From: Solobacterium moorei | GTDB taxonomy: Bacteria > Bacillota_I > Bacilli_A > Erysipelotrichales > Erysipelotrichaceae | DNA: 64,000 nt | Reading direction: 5' to 3' | Assembly (NCBI RefSeq): GCF_036323475.1 | Contig: NZ_AP028934.1 | Coordinates: forward strand, 2,418,001-2,482,000 | In this document: positions 28,019 through 36,747 of the stretch, piece after piece | Layout of the letters: every line of letters begins with the position of its first letter | How positions within the stretch are numbered: position 1 is the first letter of the stretch | The notes under the pieces: generated by a model | The model's database searches: none | What the model was told of the DNA's origin: nothing | What the model saw: the letters and a program-made list of their open reading frames with translations, nothing else | Translations under genes and position numbers: made by a program

Positions 28019-28852
28019 CTATTTTCCATTACGTCTTCTGACGATGTACTGGTTACTCTTGTTCTTTGGCTTGCGAGTCTTAACACCCATAGCCTTCTTG
28101 CCCCATGGTGTCATAGGTGACTTACGTCCAACTGGTGCTCTGCCTTCACCACCACCGTGTGGGTGATCAACAGGGTTCATTGCAGAACCACGTACTGTAG
28201 GACGGATACCCATCCATCTGGAACGACCAGCTTTACCTAAACTAATTAAGTTATAATCACCGTTACCAACTGCGCCAACTGTTGCACGGCAGTTGCTATG
28301 AACACGGCGAACTTCACCAGATGATAAACGAAGAGTTACGAAGTTTCCTTCAGAACCAAGGATCTGAGCAGAACATCCAGCAGCACGTGCCATCTGTCCA
28401 CCCTTACCAGCTGTAAGTTCGATATTGTGAACTACAGTTCCGTCCGGAATGTTCTTCAATTCCATCGCGTTACCAATCTTGATATCCACCGCTTCACCAG
28501 AGATGACTGTGTCACCAACATGTAAGTCCGCTGGACAGATGATATAACGCTTTTCACCATCTAAATAGTGCAATAATGCAATATTTGCATTTCTGTTTGG
28601 ATCATATTCGATTCCAGCAACTTTAGCAGGAACATTATCCTTGTTTCTTCTAAAGTCGATAATTCTATACTTTTGCTTAACGCCTCCACCCTGATGACGA
28701 GTAGTAATGCGTCCTGTGTTGTTGCGTCCACCCTTTTTGTTTAGTGGCGCAAGCAGGCTCTTCTCTGGAGTTGACTTTGTGATACGGTCATTACTCAGAG
28801 TGGACATATTTCTACGTCCGGCACTGGTAGGCTTGTATTTTACGATTGCCAT
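28019..28852 (-). CDS. rplB: 50S ribosomal protein L2
   Basis: The 277-residue protein starts with [16 protein letters not shown] and has the invariant C-terminal segment [18 protein letters not shown], whose His is important at the peptidyl transferase centre. Normal length. A small hairpin (CGGAG/CTCCG) lies in the 62-base gap from rplW. Confidence 0.98.
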   Translation of the reverse strand: MAIVKYKPTSAGRRNMSTLSNDRITKSTPEKSLLAPLNKKGGRNNTGRITTRHQGGGVKQKYRIIDFRRNKDNVPAKVAGIEYDPNRNANIALLHYLDGEKRYIICPADLHVGDTVISGEAVDIKIGNAMELKNIPDGTVVHNIELTAGKGGQMARAAGCSAQILGSEGNFVTLRLSSGEVRRVHSNCRATVGAVGNGDYNLISLGKAGRSRWMGIRPTVRGSAMNPVDHPHGGGEGRAPVGRKSPMTPWGKKAMGVKTRKPKNKSNQYIVRRRNGK

Positions 28853-28914
28853 TTTCTTTTACTTTCCTTTCGCAATTTTCCGGAGATAGCGAATTCCTCC
28901 GATAGTTGATTCTC

Positions 28915-29205
28915 TTATTTCTCGCTATTGAAGATATCGATTGAAGCACCCTCTGGTAATGTAACAATTGCCTTCTTATAAGCAGATGTTGTACCTTCGT
29001 AGCGGCCCATTCTCTTCTTCTTAGGATGAACGTTAACGATGTTAACGCCTTCTACTTTAATGTTGTAGATTTCCTTGATTGCCTGAGCAACAGAAACTTT
29101 GTTTGCGTTCTTAGCAACTTCAAACGTTACCTTGTTGAAGCTGTCTTGAAGCTTCATTGTCTTTTCTGTTACGAGTGGTCTAACAATAATGTCACGTGCG
29201 CTCAT
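28915..29205 (-). CDS. rplW: 50S ribosomal protein L23
   Basis: The 96-residue protein has the L23 features SARDIIVRPLVTEKTMKL and VNIVNVHPKKKRMGRYEG. L23 is the docking site for trigger factor and SRP at the tunnel exit. Its start overlaps the stop of rplD by one base, showing coupling. Confidence 0.97.
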   Translation of the reverse strand: MSARDIIVRPLVTEKTMKLQDSFNKVTFEVAKNANKVSVAQAIKEIYNIKVEGVNIVNVHPKKKRMGRYEGTTSAYKKAIVTLPEGASIDIFNSEK

Positions 29206-29834
29206 TATGCAAATACCTCCCCAGCCTTTTCAGCAGCCTTTTCTGTGAAGACTACCTTATCAGCATTTACAATGTCATAAACGTTTAAGCTTGACACCGT
29301 TACAACTAATGCATTTGGAATATTTCTCATTGAAACATATGCATTGTCGAAGTCTTCATCAGCTTCAGCCACAAATAATGTCTTGCGGTCGAATCCGAAA
29401 GCATTCATTAAAGCTACAGCCTTCTTTGTCTTGATCTCATCGAATGATAAATTCTCAAGAACAGTTAATGAACTCTCCTGAAGTTTTTCACTCAACGCAG
29501 AACGTAAAGCTAACTGACGAACCTTGCGATTTAGCTTGAAATCATACTTACGAGGTTGTGGTCCAAATGCGATACCACCATGTCTCCACTGTGTAGCGCG
29601 TGTAGAACCCTGACGAGCACGACCAGTACCCTTTTGACGGAATGGCTTCTTGCCTGTTCCGGATACTTCAGCTCTAGTTAATGTAGCGTGTGTTCCCTGT
29701 CTTAAACCAGCCTGGTAGACGAGGATCGCATCATACATTGATTGCTGATTTGGTTCGATACCAAATACAGCATCAGATAGCTCGATGGACTTAACAGCCT
29801 TAGCTTCCTGATTGAATACATCAATTTTAGCCAT
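29205..29834 (-). CDS. rplD: 50S ribosomal protein L4
   Basis: The 209-residue protein has the long tunnel loop with SGTGKKPFRQKGTGRARQGS and the WRHGGIAFGPQPRKY segment. L4 lines the exit tunnel; in Escherichia coli it also represses the S10 operon by binding its leader. Here a structured leader precedes rpsJ, so similar feedback is possible but not shown. Confidence 0.97.
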   Translation of the reverse strand: MAKIDVFNQEAKAVKSIELSDAVFGIEPNQQSMYDAILVYQAGLRQGTHATLTRAEVSGTGKKPFRQKGTGRARQGSTRATQWRHGGIAFGPQPRKYDFKLNRKVRQLALRSALSEKLQESSLTVLENLSFDEIKTKKAVALMNAFGFDRKTLFVAEADEDFDNAYVSMRNIPNALVVTVSSLNVYDIVNADKVVFTEKAAEKAGEVFA

Positions 29835-29846
29835 TGATCAAATCCT

Positions 29847-30608
29847 CTACTTTCCTTCAGCTTCTGTAGCTACAGGTGCTGCAGCTAATTCAGCTTCGAT
29901 TGTTTCAGAAACCTTTTCTAGTTCCTCTGCAACAGAAACGCCTTCATAAGAAATTAATTCAGGAACTGCAACTTCTTTAACTGGCTTAACTGTTGTCTTG
30001 ATAACAACCAATCCCTTACGTGGTCCTGGAACATTGCCCTTTACAAGGATGTATCCTTCTTCAGCGTCAACCTTAACGATTGTTAAGTTCTGATTAGTTG
30101 TTGTGTAAACACCTTCTTGACCAGGCATTACTGTACCCTTGTTAACTACGCCGTTGTTACGACCATTAGTTGCAAGAGAGCCGATATGTCTGTGATGGCC
30201 TGAACCGTGTGTCATTGGTCCACGAGCAGCGTTGTTACGAACGATGGTTCCGCTGTAACCCTTACCCTTACTTGTTCCCTGTACGTCTACAACGTCACCA
30301 GCCTTGAACAAGTCAGCCTTAACTTCAGCACCTACTTCAAGGTTCATCATTTCATCAGCTCTGAGTTCCTTGATGTAATGCTTAGGAGCTGTATTAGCTT
30401 TCTTAGCATGTCCGATAGCAGGCTTGTTGGAACGTTGTTCCTTAACATCCTCATAACCTAGCTGAACTGCTTCGTAGCCATCAACTTCCTTTGTTTTCTT
30501 TTGTAGTACAACGTTCGGTTTTACATCGATCACTGTTACAGGAATCAGAGTTCCTTCGATCGTGAATACCTGGGTCATACCAAGCTTACGTCCTAAAATA
30601 CCCTTCAT
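29847..30608 (-). CDS. rplC: 50S ribosomal protein L3 with acidic tail
   Basis: Residues 1-210 are standard L3: start KGILGRKLGMTQVF, then RGPMTHGSGHHRHIGSLA and the VMPGQEGV segment next to the peptidyl transferase centre. About 40 extra residues follow, rich in Glu, Ala and Val (VAEELEKVSETIEAELAAAP), so the protein is 253 residues against about 210 usually. The tail is probably flexible and acidic. Confidence 0.97.
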   Translation of the reverse strand: MKGILGRKLGMTQVFTIEGTLIPVTVIDVKPNVVLQKKTKEVDGYEAVQLGYEDVKEQRSNKPAIGHAKKANTAPKHYIKELRADEMMNLEVGAEVKADLFKAGDVVDVQGTSKGKGYSGTIVRNNAARGPMTHGSGHHRHIGSLATNGRNNGVVNKGTVMPGQEGVYTTTNQNLTIVKVDAEEGYILVKGNVPGPRKGLVVIKTTVKPVKEVAVPELISYEGVSVAEELEKVSETIEAELAAAPVATEAEGK

Positions 30609-30630
30609 TTGTATTTACCTCTGTTCCTTT

Positions 30631-30942
30631 CTACAACTTGATTTCGATATCAACTCCAGAAGGCAAATCCAATCTACTTAATGCATCGATTGTTTCTGCG
30701 GATGGGCCGATAATTTCGATCAATCTCTTGTGTGTACGGATTTCGAATTGCTCACGAGCATCCTTGTACTTGTGGACAGCGCGAAGTACTGTAATCACTT
30801 CACGCTCAGTAGGCAGCGGAACAGGTCCAACGATTTTCTTTGCGCCGTGGCTTGTAGCTGTCTTAACGATCTTTTCGCTAGCAGCGTCTAAGCTTCTGTT
30901 CTCGTAAGCCTTCAGACGAATTCTTACTGAGTTCTTTGCCAT
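30631..30942 (-). CDS. rpsJ: 30S ribosomal protein S10
   Basis: The 103-residue protein starts [19 protein letters not shown] and has the [15 protein letters not shown] and [12 protein letters not shown] segments of S10. It lies in the small-subunit head and also takes part in antitermination as NusE. ATG 30942 follows an AGGAGG site; an upstream in-frame extension runs into the structured leader and is rejected. It is the first gene of the 28-gene operon. Confidence 0.97.
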   Translation of the reverse strand: MAKNSVRIRLKAYENRSLDAASEKIVKTATSHGAKKIVGPVPLPTEREVITVLRAVHKYKDAREQFEIRTHKRLIEIIGPSAETIDALSRLDLPSGVDIEIKL

Positions 30943-30966
30943 GAATTTTTCCTCCTTATATTCACT

Positions 30967-30983
30967 CCGCCATCTTGTGGCGG
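30967..30983 (-). promoter_or_regulatory. Small hairpin just upstream of rpsJ ribosome site
   Basis: CCGCCA at 30967-30972 pairs with TGGCGG at 30978-30983 around a 5-base loop. On the mRNA it ends about ten bases before the AGGAGG of rpsJ, so its folding could affect initiation. Confidence 0.4.
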
Positions 30984-30991
30984 ATCGCTCC

Positions 30992-31057
30992 GTGGAAGTT
31001 CCCTGGTTATCACACCATGCTGTGACAACGCACATCGGCGTGCCAGCAATCTTCCAC
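30992..31057 (-). promoter_or_regulatory. Structured leader RNA of the S10 operon
   Basis: The transcribed strand can form a branched fold. An outer stem joins GUGGAAG (from 31051-31057) with CUUCCAC (30992-30998). Inside it CUGG (31043-31046) pairs with CCAG (31003-31006). Within that are two hairpins: GCAC...GUGC (31030-31043) and UCACA...UGUGA (31010-31025). This is a cloverleaf-like leader between promoter and rpsJ, suitable for ribosomal-protein feedback, perhaps by L4. The pairing is seen; the role is inferred. Confidence 0.5.
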
Positions 31058-31077
31058 ATCTACACGAGTGCTTCAAT

Positions 31078-31106
31078 ATAGTAACACTACTAAAACCCTT
31101 TTGCAA
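31078..31106 (-). promoter_or_regulatory. Promoter of the S10-spc-alpha operon
   Basis: On the minus strand TTGCAA (31101-31106) and TACTAT (31078-31083) are separated by exactly 17 bases. The predicted start near 31071 gives a leader of about 130 bases before rpsJ. No other clear promoter or terminator was seen until the hairpin at 17251. Confidence 0.7.
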
Positions 31107-31263
31107 TCACTTTTTTTGATATTTTTATACATTTTATTTCGTGATGATTTTTGAAGGTTTTTGAACAAAAATATGTTTGTTTTTATATGAAAGCAGTTGC
31201 ATTTCACTTTTATTTCATGGGTAAACCTAAGCTGTTTTTGTTTTATATATATTATATTGTTAG

Positions 31264-31289
31264 AAAAAGACCTATTATCAGGCCTTTTT
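31264..31289 (-). terminator. Terminator after HAD-hydrolase gene
   Basis: AAAAAGACCT at 31264-31273 pairs with AGGCCTTTTT at 31280-31289 with one mismatch and a 6-base loop. On the minus strand it ends in CTTTTTCT, a rho-independent terminator. Confidence 0.75.
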
Positions 31290-31308
31290 AGCATATATTT
31301 TCAATTAT

Positions 31309-31986
31309 TTACTGGTTCCACTCTGTATTTACAAGGAACATATCACGGATTTCATCATAGTTGCTTACCTGTTTCACTTCATACAGGGAGATACCACGAT
31401 GCTCATAACAATACCAAATCGGCATCATCCCAGCACGTACCGCACCTACAATATCAGTCGCAAAGGTGTCTCCAATAAACGCAATTTCTTCACATTTTAA
31501 ACCTAGATCGCTAGCTGCCCTCTCGTAAATGGATACATCTGGTTTATGAACGCCAAATGCACCACTGATAATTACGGTATCAAAATATTTACGCATATCT
31601 AGATAATCAATCTTCACAGATTGAGATTGTTCAGCACCGTTTGTGATGATACCTATCTTATATTTCTTTTTTAATTCCGTCAGAACTTCATAGGAATGTG
31701 GCATTTCAACTTGGAATTCATGGAATGTCGTATACCATTTTTCCTTCCACACCTCCACATCCAAATCAGGCACATAATGTTTCTTTAACAGTTCTAATAC
31801 ATGTACTTTGTTAATCGTTCCGTATTCATCCCACAACATACAACGCTGTACGATTCTTTCAAACTCTATATCATACACATCCATTTCCGGTAACATCTCA
31901 TGTACCATCCAACGATACATAAAGTACGCTGACTCAACACGGTTACTAAGTGTACCATCAAAATCAAATAATATTCCCTTGATCAT
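31309..31986 (-). CDS. HAD-superfamily hydrolase
   Basis: The 225-residue protein has HAD motif I FDFDGTLSN (nucleophile Asp8 and Asp10), motif II ITNGAEQSQ, motif III with HKPDVSIYERA and motif IV FIGDTFATDI. The helical cap lies between about 15 and 90. It looks like a small-molecule phosphatase of the YjjG/phosphoglycolate type; the substrate cannot be told. It starts one base after the stop of the PP2C gene, so the two are co-translated. Confidence 0.86.
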   Translation of the reverse strand: MIKGILFDFDGTLSNRVESAYFMYRWMVHEMLPEMDVYDIEFERIVQRCMLWDEYGTINKVHVLELLKKHYVPDLDVEVWKEKWYTTFHEFQVEMPHSYEVLTELKKKYKIGIITNGAEQSQSVKIDYLDMRKYFDTVIISGAFGVHKPDVSIYERAASDLGLKCEEIAFIGDTFATDIVGAVRAGMMPIWYCYEHRGISLYEVKQVSNYDEIRDMFLVNTEWNQ

Positions 31987-31987
31987 C

Positions 31988-32728
31988 TTATTCCCCTTTC
32001 AAGCGCAGCTGAAGAATTGTAATATCATCGGTTGTTAAAGAACGGTTCTTCTGTATGTATTTTTCAAAAACAAGACTATCAATATCATACCCATTCTTCA
32101 TCACAGCTTTATCCCGCAATACCGTTGACATTCCATCACTATAAAGATAGATATTCTTGATATTCTCGATTGCAACACTACCCTGTTTCCCATGCATACA
32201 TCCAACTGCGTCCAATGATCCTATCCAATATCCCTCTGGATGCTTTTCATTGTTCAATAACATCCTTGTCTCACGATGTAATGCCAACTTATCAGCGACT
32301 TCCTTTTGATTACGTTTGTTGATTCTATCAAAAGATTCATCACGATACACTGTATCATGCATGTATATCTCACAATCACCCAATCCATACCATTCAACAG
32401 TATTATCATTCACTCTAACAATAACCACCGCAAAAGTAGGTAGTTTATATTTCTCAATCAAATCATATCCAGGAATTGTTTTACGATATTCTTTTTCTAC
32501 AGATTTGCATGCATGGTATAAAATATCCGCCAAAGAATCTTGATTATTCACAAACTTCTTGAGCGCGTTCGATATCTTTCTCACACTTTTCTGTACATCA
32601 TTTCCACCAAGAAAATCATCACCAAAAAGAGGCGTTGCGCCATCGATGACCCATGCCATATTTCCTTGCCAACCAAAGACATCTTGGTTGACATGCTTTG
32701 TGCCTTCCTGTGTATATGCTTTTATCAT
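31988..32728 (-). CDS. PP2C-family serine/threonine phosphatase
   Basis: The 246-residue protein has the PPM/PP2C pattern: NQDVFGW with metal ligand Asp16, WVIDGAT with Asp29, YGLGDCEIYM, an LYSDGMS segment and the C-terminal TTDDITILQL with Asp234 and Asp235. It is short and cytosolic, with no kinase partner in the window. It probably removes phosphate from Ser/Thr of an unknown protein. It is the first gene of a two-gene operon with the HAD hydrolase. Confidence 0.8.
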   Translation of the reverse strand: MIKAYTQEGTKHVNQDVFGWQGNMAWVIDGATPLFGDDFLGGNDVQKSVRKISNALKKFVNNQDSLADILYHACKSVEKEYRKTIPGYDLIEKYKLPTFAVVIVRVNDNTVEWYGLGDCEIYMHDTVYRDESFDRINKRNQKEVADKLALHRETRMLLNNEKHPEGYWIGSLDAVGCMHGKQGSVAIENIKNIYLYSDGMSTVLRDKAVMKNGYDIDSLVFEKYIQKNRSLTTDDITILQLRLKGE

Positions 32729-32852
32729 AGCTTCTCCAATATCAAAAAAATGTTTTTTATACTGATATATCTATTATATCCTCTAAAAATGCAAATTCAT
32801 TAACAATTAATTCATCCACCCTGTTGTATAATTTAATTAGGAGGATTTTGTC

Positions 32853-34175
32853 ATGAGAGAACATCCATTAAAACACATTGTTCGTTTGCAGAAACAAGGT
32901 AAAGCTGTCGGTATTTACTCTGCTTGTACTGCAAATGAGTTGGTATTACGTGCATGTATGCAGCGTGCGAAAGAAACTAATTCCGTATTGCTTATTGAAG
33001 CGACAGCTAACCAGGTTGACCAATATGGTGGCTATACCGGTATGAAACCTAAAGATTTCATGCAATTTGTTGAAGAACTTGCAAAACTTGAAGACTTGCC
33101 TATGGACCGTATCATTTTGGGCGGCGATCACTTAGGCCCATTAACATTCGTGCAGTATGATGAAGAAAAGGCAATGCAAGAAGCTTCTGAATTAATCCGT
33201 CAGTTTGTGCTTGCTGGCTTTACGAAGATTCATATCGATACATCAATGAAAGTCGCAAGTGATGACCCAAACGTTCGTTTAAGTGATGAAGTCATTGCTA
33301 GACGTGGTGCAGAACTCGCTGTTGTAGCAGAGGAAGCTTACCAACAACTTCTGAAAGATAATCCTGACGCATTGCATCCTGTTTATATTGTTGGTTCTGA
33401 AGTGCCTATCCCAGGCGGCTCTCAAGAGGCAGTAGAAACTGGTCTACAAGTCACAAAGGTTTCTGACTTCAAACAGACAGTTGCAACATTTGAGAAAGCA
33501 TTCCATGATCATCAATTAGACGAAGCTTGGAAACATGTAATTGGTGTTGTTGTACAACCTGGTGTTGAAGAAAAAGATGCTGGTTGCACACCATACGACC
33601 GTTCTAAAGCAGTCGACCTAATGGCTTCCATCAAAGAATATAATAATCTTGTATTTGAAGGGCATTCTACCGATTATCAAACAAAGATCAGTCTTCGTGA
33701 ACTAGTCGAAGATGGGGTTGGTATCTTAAAGGTTGGTCCTGGTCTAACCTACATGATGCGTGAAGCCTTATTTGCATTAGCATATGCCGAAAAGGAGCTA
33801 TTAAAAGATCAGCCTGAAAAACAGAGTCACTTCATCGAAGTACTAGATGACGCAATGCTCAAGAATCCAAAGTACTATATCAAGCATTATCACGGTACAC
33901 CTGAAGAAATTGCATACAAGCGTAAATTCTCCTTCAGCGATCGTTCCCGTTACTATATGCCAGTCGATGAAGTTGTAGCAGCACAAAAAGTTTTATTTGA
34001 AAACTTTAAGGATGGCGTACCTCTTGGTCTATTGAGCCAATTTATGCCAATCGCATACACAAAGGTACGTGAAGGTACTTTACATAATGATCCAGTATCT
34101 CTTGTCAAAGATCGAGTTATCTATACTGTAGATGAGTATATGTACGGCTCTCACCAAGAGGAGATTACATTTTAA
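32853..34175 (+). CDS. GatZ/KbaZ-family tagatose-bisphosphate aldolase subunit
   Basis: The 440-residue protein matches the GatZ/KbaZ/AgaZ family: GIYSACTANELVLRACM near the start, LIEATANQVDQYGGYTGM, ILGGDHLGP, HIDTSMKVASD, VIGSEVPIPGG-type segment and a C-terminal SDRSRYYMP. In enteric bacteria these proteins stabilise the class II aldolase GatY/KbaY; a tagatose-6-phosphate kinase role has also been proposed for AgaZ. No GatY/KbaY or kinase gene is in the window. The ATG has an AGGAGG site, and TATAAT lies at 32827-32832. It fits the galactosamine genes downstream. Confidence 0.87.
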   Translation: MREHPLKHIVRLQKQGKAVGIYSACTANELVLRACMQRAKETNSVLLIEATANQVDQYGGYTGMKPKDFMQFVEELAKLEDLPMDRIILGGDHLGPLTFVQYDEEKAMQEASELIRQFVLAGFTKIHIDTSMKVASDDPNVRLSDEVIARRGAELAVVAEEAYQQLLKDNPDALHPVYIVGSEVPIPGGSQEAVETGLQVTKVSDFKQTVATFEKAFHDHQLDEAWKHVIGVVVQPGVEEKDAGCTPYDRSKAVDLMASIKEYNNLVFEGHSTDYQTKISLRELVEDGVGILKVGPGLTYMMREALFALAYAEKELLKDQPEKQSHFIEVLDDAMLKNPKYYIKHYHGTPEEIAYKRKFSFSDRSRYYMPVDEVVAAQKVLFENFKDGVPLGLLSQFMPIAYTKVREGTLHNDPVSLVKDRVIYTVDEYMYGSHQEEITF

Positions 34176-34214
34176 TTAGACCTAGGATAATCCTTAAGTC
34201 TTCTCTATAGAAAA

Positions 34215-34258
34215 AACTGTGTAACTCTTGAGACTATTTATCAAGATATTACACAGTT
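34215..34258. terminator. Bidirectional terminator
   Basis: AACTGTGTAA (34215-34224) pairs with TTACACAGTT (34249-34258), continued inwards by TCTTGA/TCAAGA. T and A runs lie on both sides. It separates GatZ from the convergent transglutaminase relic. Confidence 0.8.
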
Positions 34259-34262
34259 ATTT

Positions 34263-35510
34263 TTATGAAACGATTTGTACAGTGATGACACCAACATCAT
34301 CTTTCGTGATGGCATTATACCAATATCTTCCTGGGAAATACTCGCTAAAGATATTCGTAATATATCGATAGTTCTGTGACAATAATTGCTCAACAGCTAC
34401 TTGGAAGGATGCTTGATCACCAATCTGGAATGAAATCTTTTGGTATGGATCTTCATACAGCTTCTGCAACACATAGTCTCTAATCGTATAGTAGTCATCT
34501 GTTTGGAAATACGCCCCATTTTGAACATAGTATGAGAGAGAGTTATCTGTACACTGTGGGAATTTGAACGCTTCAAACGAAGAATCACCAATTACAACTG
34601 TTCCATTTAAAGAATAATGTGTACGGAATAACACTTCGTCCGTTACCATGAAGTAATAGTAAACAAGTGACTAGCTACCATCATCATTGATCGGATCTCC
34701 CCAAGTCACATCAATCCAGTAGTACTTACCATTTAACTCTACAAAGTTCCAAGCATGCGCTTAATTTGTTTGACCACGAACGGTCGCACACTTGATGCCT
34801 GCCTTCTTACAGAGATACTGGAAGGCTCTTGAATAACCAGCACAGATACTCTTTCGGAAGAGGAACACGCTTGTATAATTCTGGTCACATTTATTGTCTT
34901 CATAAACTGTCCAGTTGATAATCCAATCGTAGAAATACTTGATCTTCTCGTAATCACTTGCGCTTGCGACAGCCCCAACTACATTATCTACAATTTGGTC
35001 AACTTGTGCTTGTGTTTCAGCGTAGTCTTCGGGAACTTGGAATTTGACCTTCTTAACTTTTCCATAATCATCCGTCAAGTAACGATAGTCCCACATCCAG
35101 TAAGCTTCAGGGAAGTCATAGTTGAATGCTAGAATTGCCGTCGCAAAGTCTTCCTTCTTAACAAGTTTCTTGAATGAATACTCGGAAACCGGCTTCTGAA
35201 GTACATCATAAAGTTCCCCATAAATTGCCTTCTGTGTACTTGATAGCTGATCGTAATAATACAAATAGAGTGATTTCGTATTTAGTTTATTTTTATCTTC
35301 TTTATCTTTTACAGTGAAGCCATTTTTGTTTTGTGCCTGATTCTCTGTTGTAGTATTTGTATTTTCATAATCATTTTTATAAGAATTAATTGTTTGATTT
35401 TGGTTATCGTCTGTTACAAAGTCTAATACAGTACAGCCAGATAGGCATAACACTAACAGTATTGATATAATCTTTTTCAAAAATCCACCCACTTTCATGG
35501 CCGAAGCCAC
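34263..35510 (-). pseudogene. Transglutaminase-like lipoprotein, broken by two in-frame stops
   Basis: One reading frame covers the whole span but is cut by TAA at 34761-34763 and TAG at 34671-34673. The N-terminal part has a lipoprotein signal (KKIISILLVLCLSGC) and then the transglutaminase core with catalytic Cys in SICAGYSRAFQYLCKKAG. After the first stop the frame continues with HAWNFVELNGKYYWIDVTWGDP, which holds the catalytic His and Asp. After the second it runs to a normal end at 34263. Both stops could come from single G-to-T changes in Glu codons (GAA and GAG). The start is uncertain: GTG 35510, ATG 35498, or TTG 35480, which has GGTGG just upstream and gives the cleanest signal peptide. 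As it stands the product lacks two of three catalytic residues. Confidence 0.8.
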
Positions 35511-35675
35511 AACTGACCAACGTTCAGTTATGCATATATAATATCATATATTTAAGTTTGTTTTTAAGAAATCTTTAAATTTCTTATAATTTGAATACAA
35601 TCATCAGTTGCTAAATATTCTGCTTAATACATACTTACCCTTCGAAAACTTGTTGTGCTGTGGACTCATAATAAA

Positions 35676-35711
35676 AGAGAAGAGATTCAGACATTTCTGT
35701 AATTCTTCTCT
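35676..35711 (-). terminator. Terminator candidate after TM protein gene
   Basis: An imperfect stem joins AGAGAAGAGATTCAGA (35676-35691) with TCTGTAATTCTTCTCT (35696-35711). On the minus strand TTTTATT follows. Confidence 0.5.
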
Positions 35712-35739
35712 ATTGAACCCCGCATGTTCATGCCATGCA

Positions 35740-36447
35740 TTAAATTTTATATTTTAAGACATCCATAAAATTACGTGTTTGAATCATTTTTTGAATCTCT
35801 GGGTAATATGTCGTATCCTTCAACTTTTTTGCTGCGTGGTTTAGTGCACGCTCTGCACGATCTTTATCATCCTTTAAACAATAAGATTGTGCAGCTCTTA
35901 GATAACATACACCAGCAGGTACAGCATCTGCAATCGTATCTCCACGTTCCATTAAATCCGAAGCATACTTACCATCATGCATGACATGGATTGTATAGGG
36001 ATATTCAACCTCTCTTAGGATTTCAGAATACTTCTCTTTCTGCTTATCTGTTAACTTATCATATGTCTTATGAATTGCTTCATAGGACTGTACTGCCTTC
36101 TCATTTTCCTCTTGTGCGATATGGAATAATAGTTCCTTCTGTAATACTAGTACACGATCAGAAGAACTGAGTTTATATGCTGTTGCTCTTTCAAACAATT
36201 TATTGAGTTGTTCCTTATCACCCTTGATGAGATTTGCATCAATTGCCATTAGTGTACGTAGCTTCTTATTAAAGAACAAGCGACTGGATAAAGAATTTAA
36301 TTCTTTAAGATAACGATCCGCATCACCTTGACGATATAGCAGTAAAGACATATACATCACTTGTCTTTGTGCAAAAAACACCCAAACAACATATAGGACA
36401 ATACCAATGATCAATAAAACACCAAACACCAATAAACGTTCCCCCAT
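35740..36447 (-). CDS. Membrane-anchored helical protein of unknown function
   Basis: From ATG 36447, which has GGAGG six bases upstream, the protein has 235 residues. One N-terminal membrane helix (about 5-25) is followed by a cytosolic-looking all-helical part with repeats resembling tetratricopeptide helices (for example RAAQSYCLKDDKDRAERALNHA near the end). No family is recognised with certainty. It probably acts as a membrane-tethered protein-interaction module. An in-frame TTG at 36453 is less likely as start. Confidence 0.65.
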   Translation of the reverse strand: MGERLLVFGVLLIIGIVLYVVWVFFAQRQVMYMSLLLYRQGDADRYLKELNSLSSRLFFNKKLRTLMAIDANLIKGDKEQLNKLFERATAYKLSSSDRVLVLQKELLFHIAQEENEKAVQSYEAIHKTYDKLTDKQKEKYSEILREVEYPYTIHVMHDGKYASDLMERGDTIADAVPAGVCYLRAAQSYCLKDDKDRAERALNHAAKKLKDTTYYPEIQKMIQTRNFMDVLKYKI

Positions 36448-36488
36448 AAACAACCTCCGTATTTTAAGAATATCATGAAAAACACTGT

Positions 36489-36494
36489 TATAAT
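36489..36494 (+). promoter_or_regulatory. Extended -10 promoter for small membrane protein
   Basis: TGTTATAAT, an extended -10 box, ends at 36494, nine bases before an AAGGAG ribosome site. No good -35 is seen, as often with extended -10 promoters. Confidence 0.45.
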
Positions 36495-36521
36495 AGACGC
36501 ATAAGGAGCTAATGCATACCT

Positions 36522-36695
36522 ATGTCTATTTCCGCAACAGTAATTGCCTTATTCATATTTATCGCAGTCATCGTTGGATATGTCATCCATAACAAGAAAC
36601 GTAATCCGAATGAGAAACTTCCCCTCAGCGATGACGTACAAAAAATGTATTACGATAAATATGAACAAGAATTAAAGAACCAAGATAAACAATAA
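36522..36695 (+). CDS. Small single-pass membrane protein (57 residues)
   Basis: The frame gives a hydrophobic helix (VIALFIFIAVIVGYVI, about 7-22), then a basic HNKKR stop-transfer segment and a charged tail ending KNQDKQ. AAGGAG lies at 36503-36508, 13 bases before the ATG, a little far. An extended -10 promoter and a downstream terminator support a real transcription unit. It would sit with its C terminus in the cytoplasm. Function unknown. Confidence 0.55.
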   Translation: MSISATVIALFIFIAVIVGYVIHNKKRNPNEKLPLSDDVQKMYYDKYEQELKNQDKQ

Positions 36696-36710
36696 TCTAT
36701 ATTTAGAACA

Positions 36711-36738
36711 AAAGGGACAACCGATAAGGTGTCCCTTT
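36711..36738. terminator. Bidirectional terminator
   Basis: AAAGGGACA at 36711-36719 pairs perfectly with TGTCCCTTT at 36730-36738. It lies between the small membrane protein and the stop of the PTS IID gene. Confidence 0.75.
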
Positions 36739-36747
36739 CGTTATTGA

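Noticed and set aside
30943-31059. N-terminal extension of S10
   Set aside because: It translates the structured leader, does not resemble S10, and the internal ATG has AGGAGG and the standard start.
34263-35510. Reassignment of TAA or TAG to an amino acid
   Set aside because: TAA and TAG act as ordinary stops at many intact genes in this window, so general recoding is excluded; nonsense mutation is simpler.
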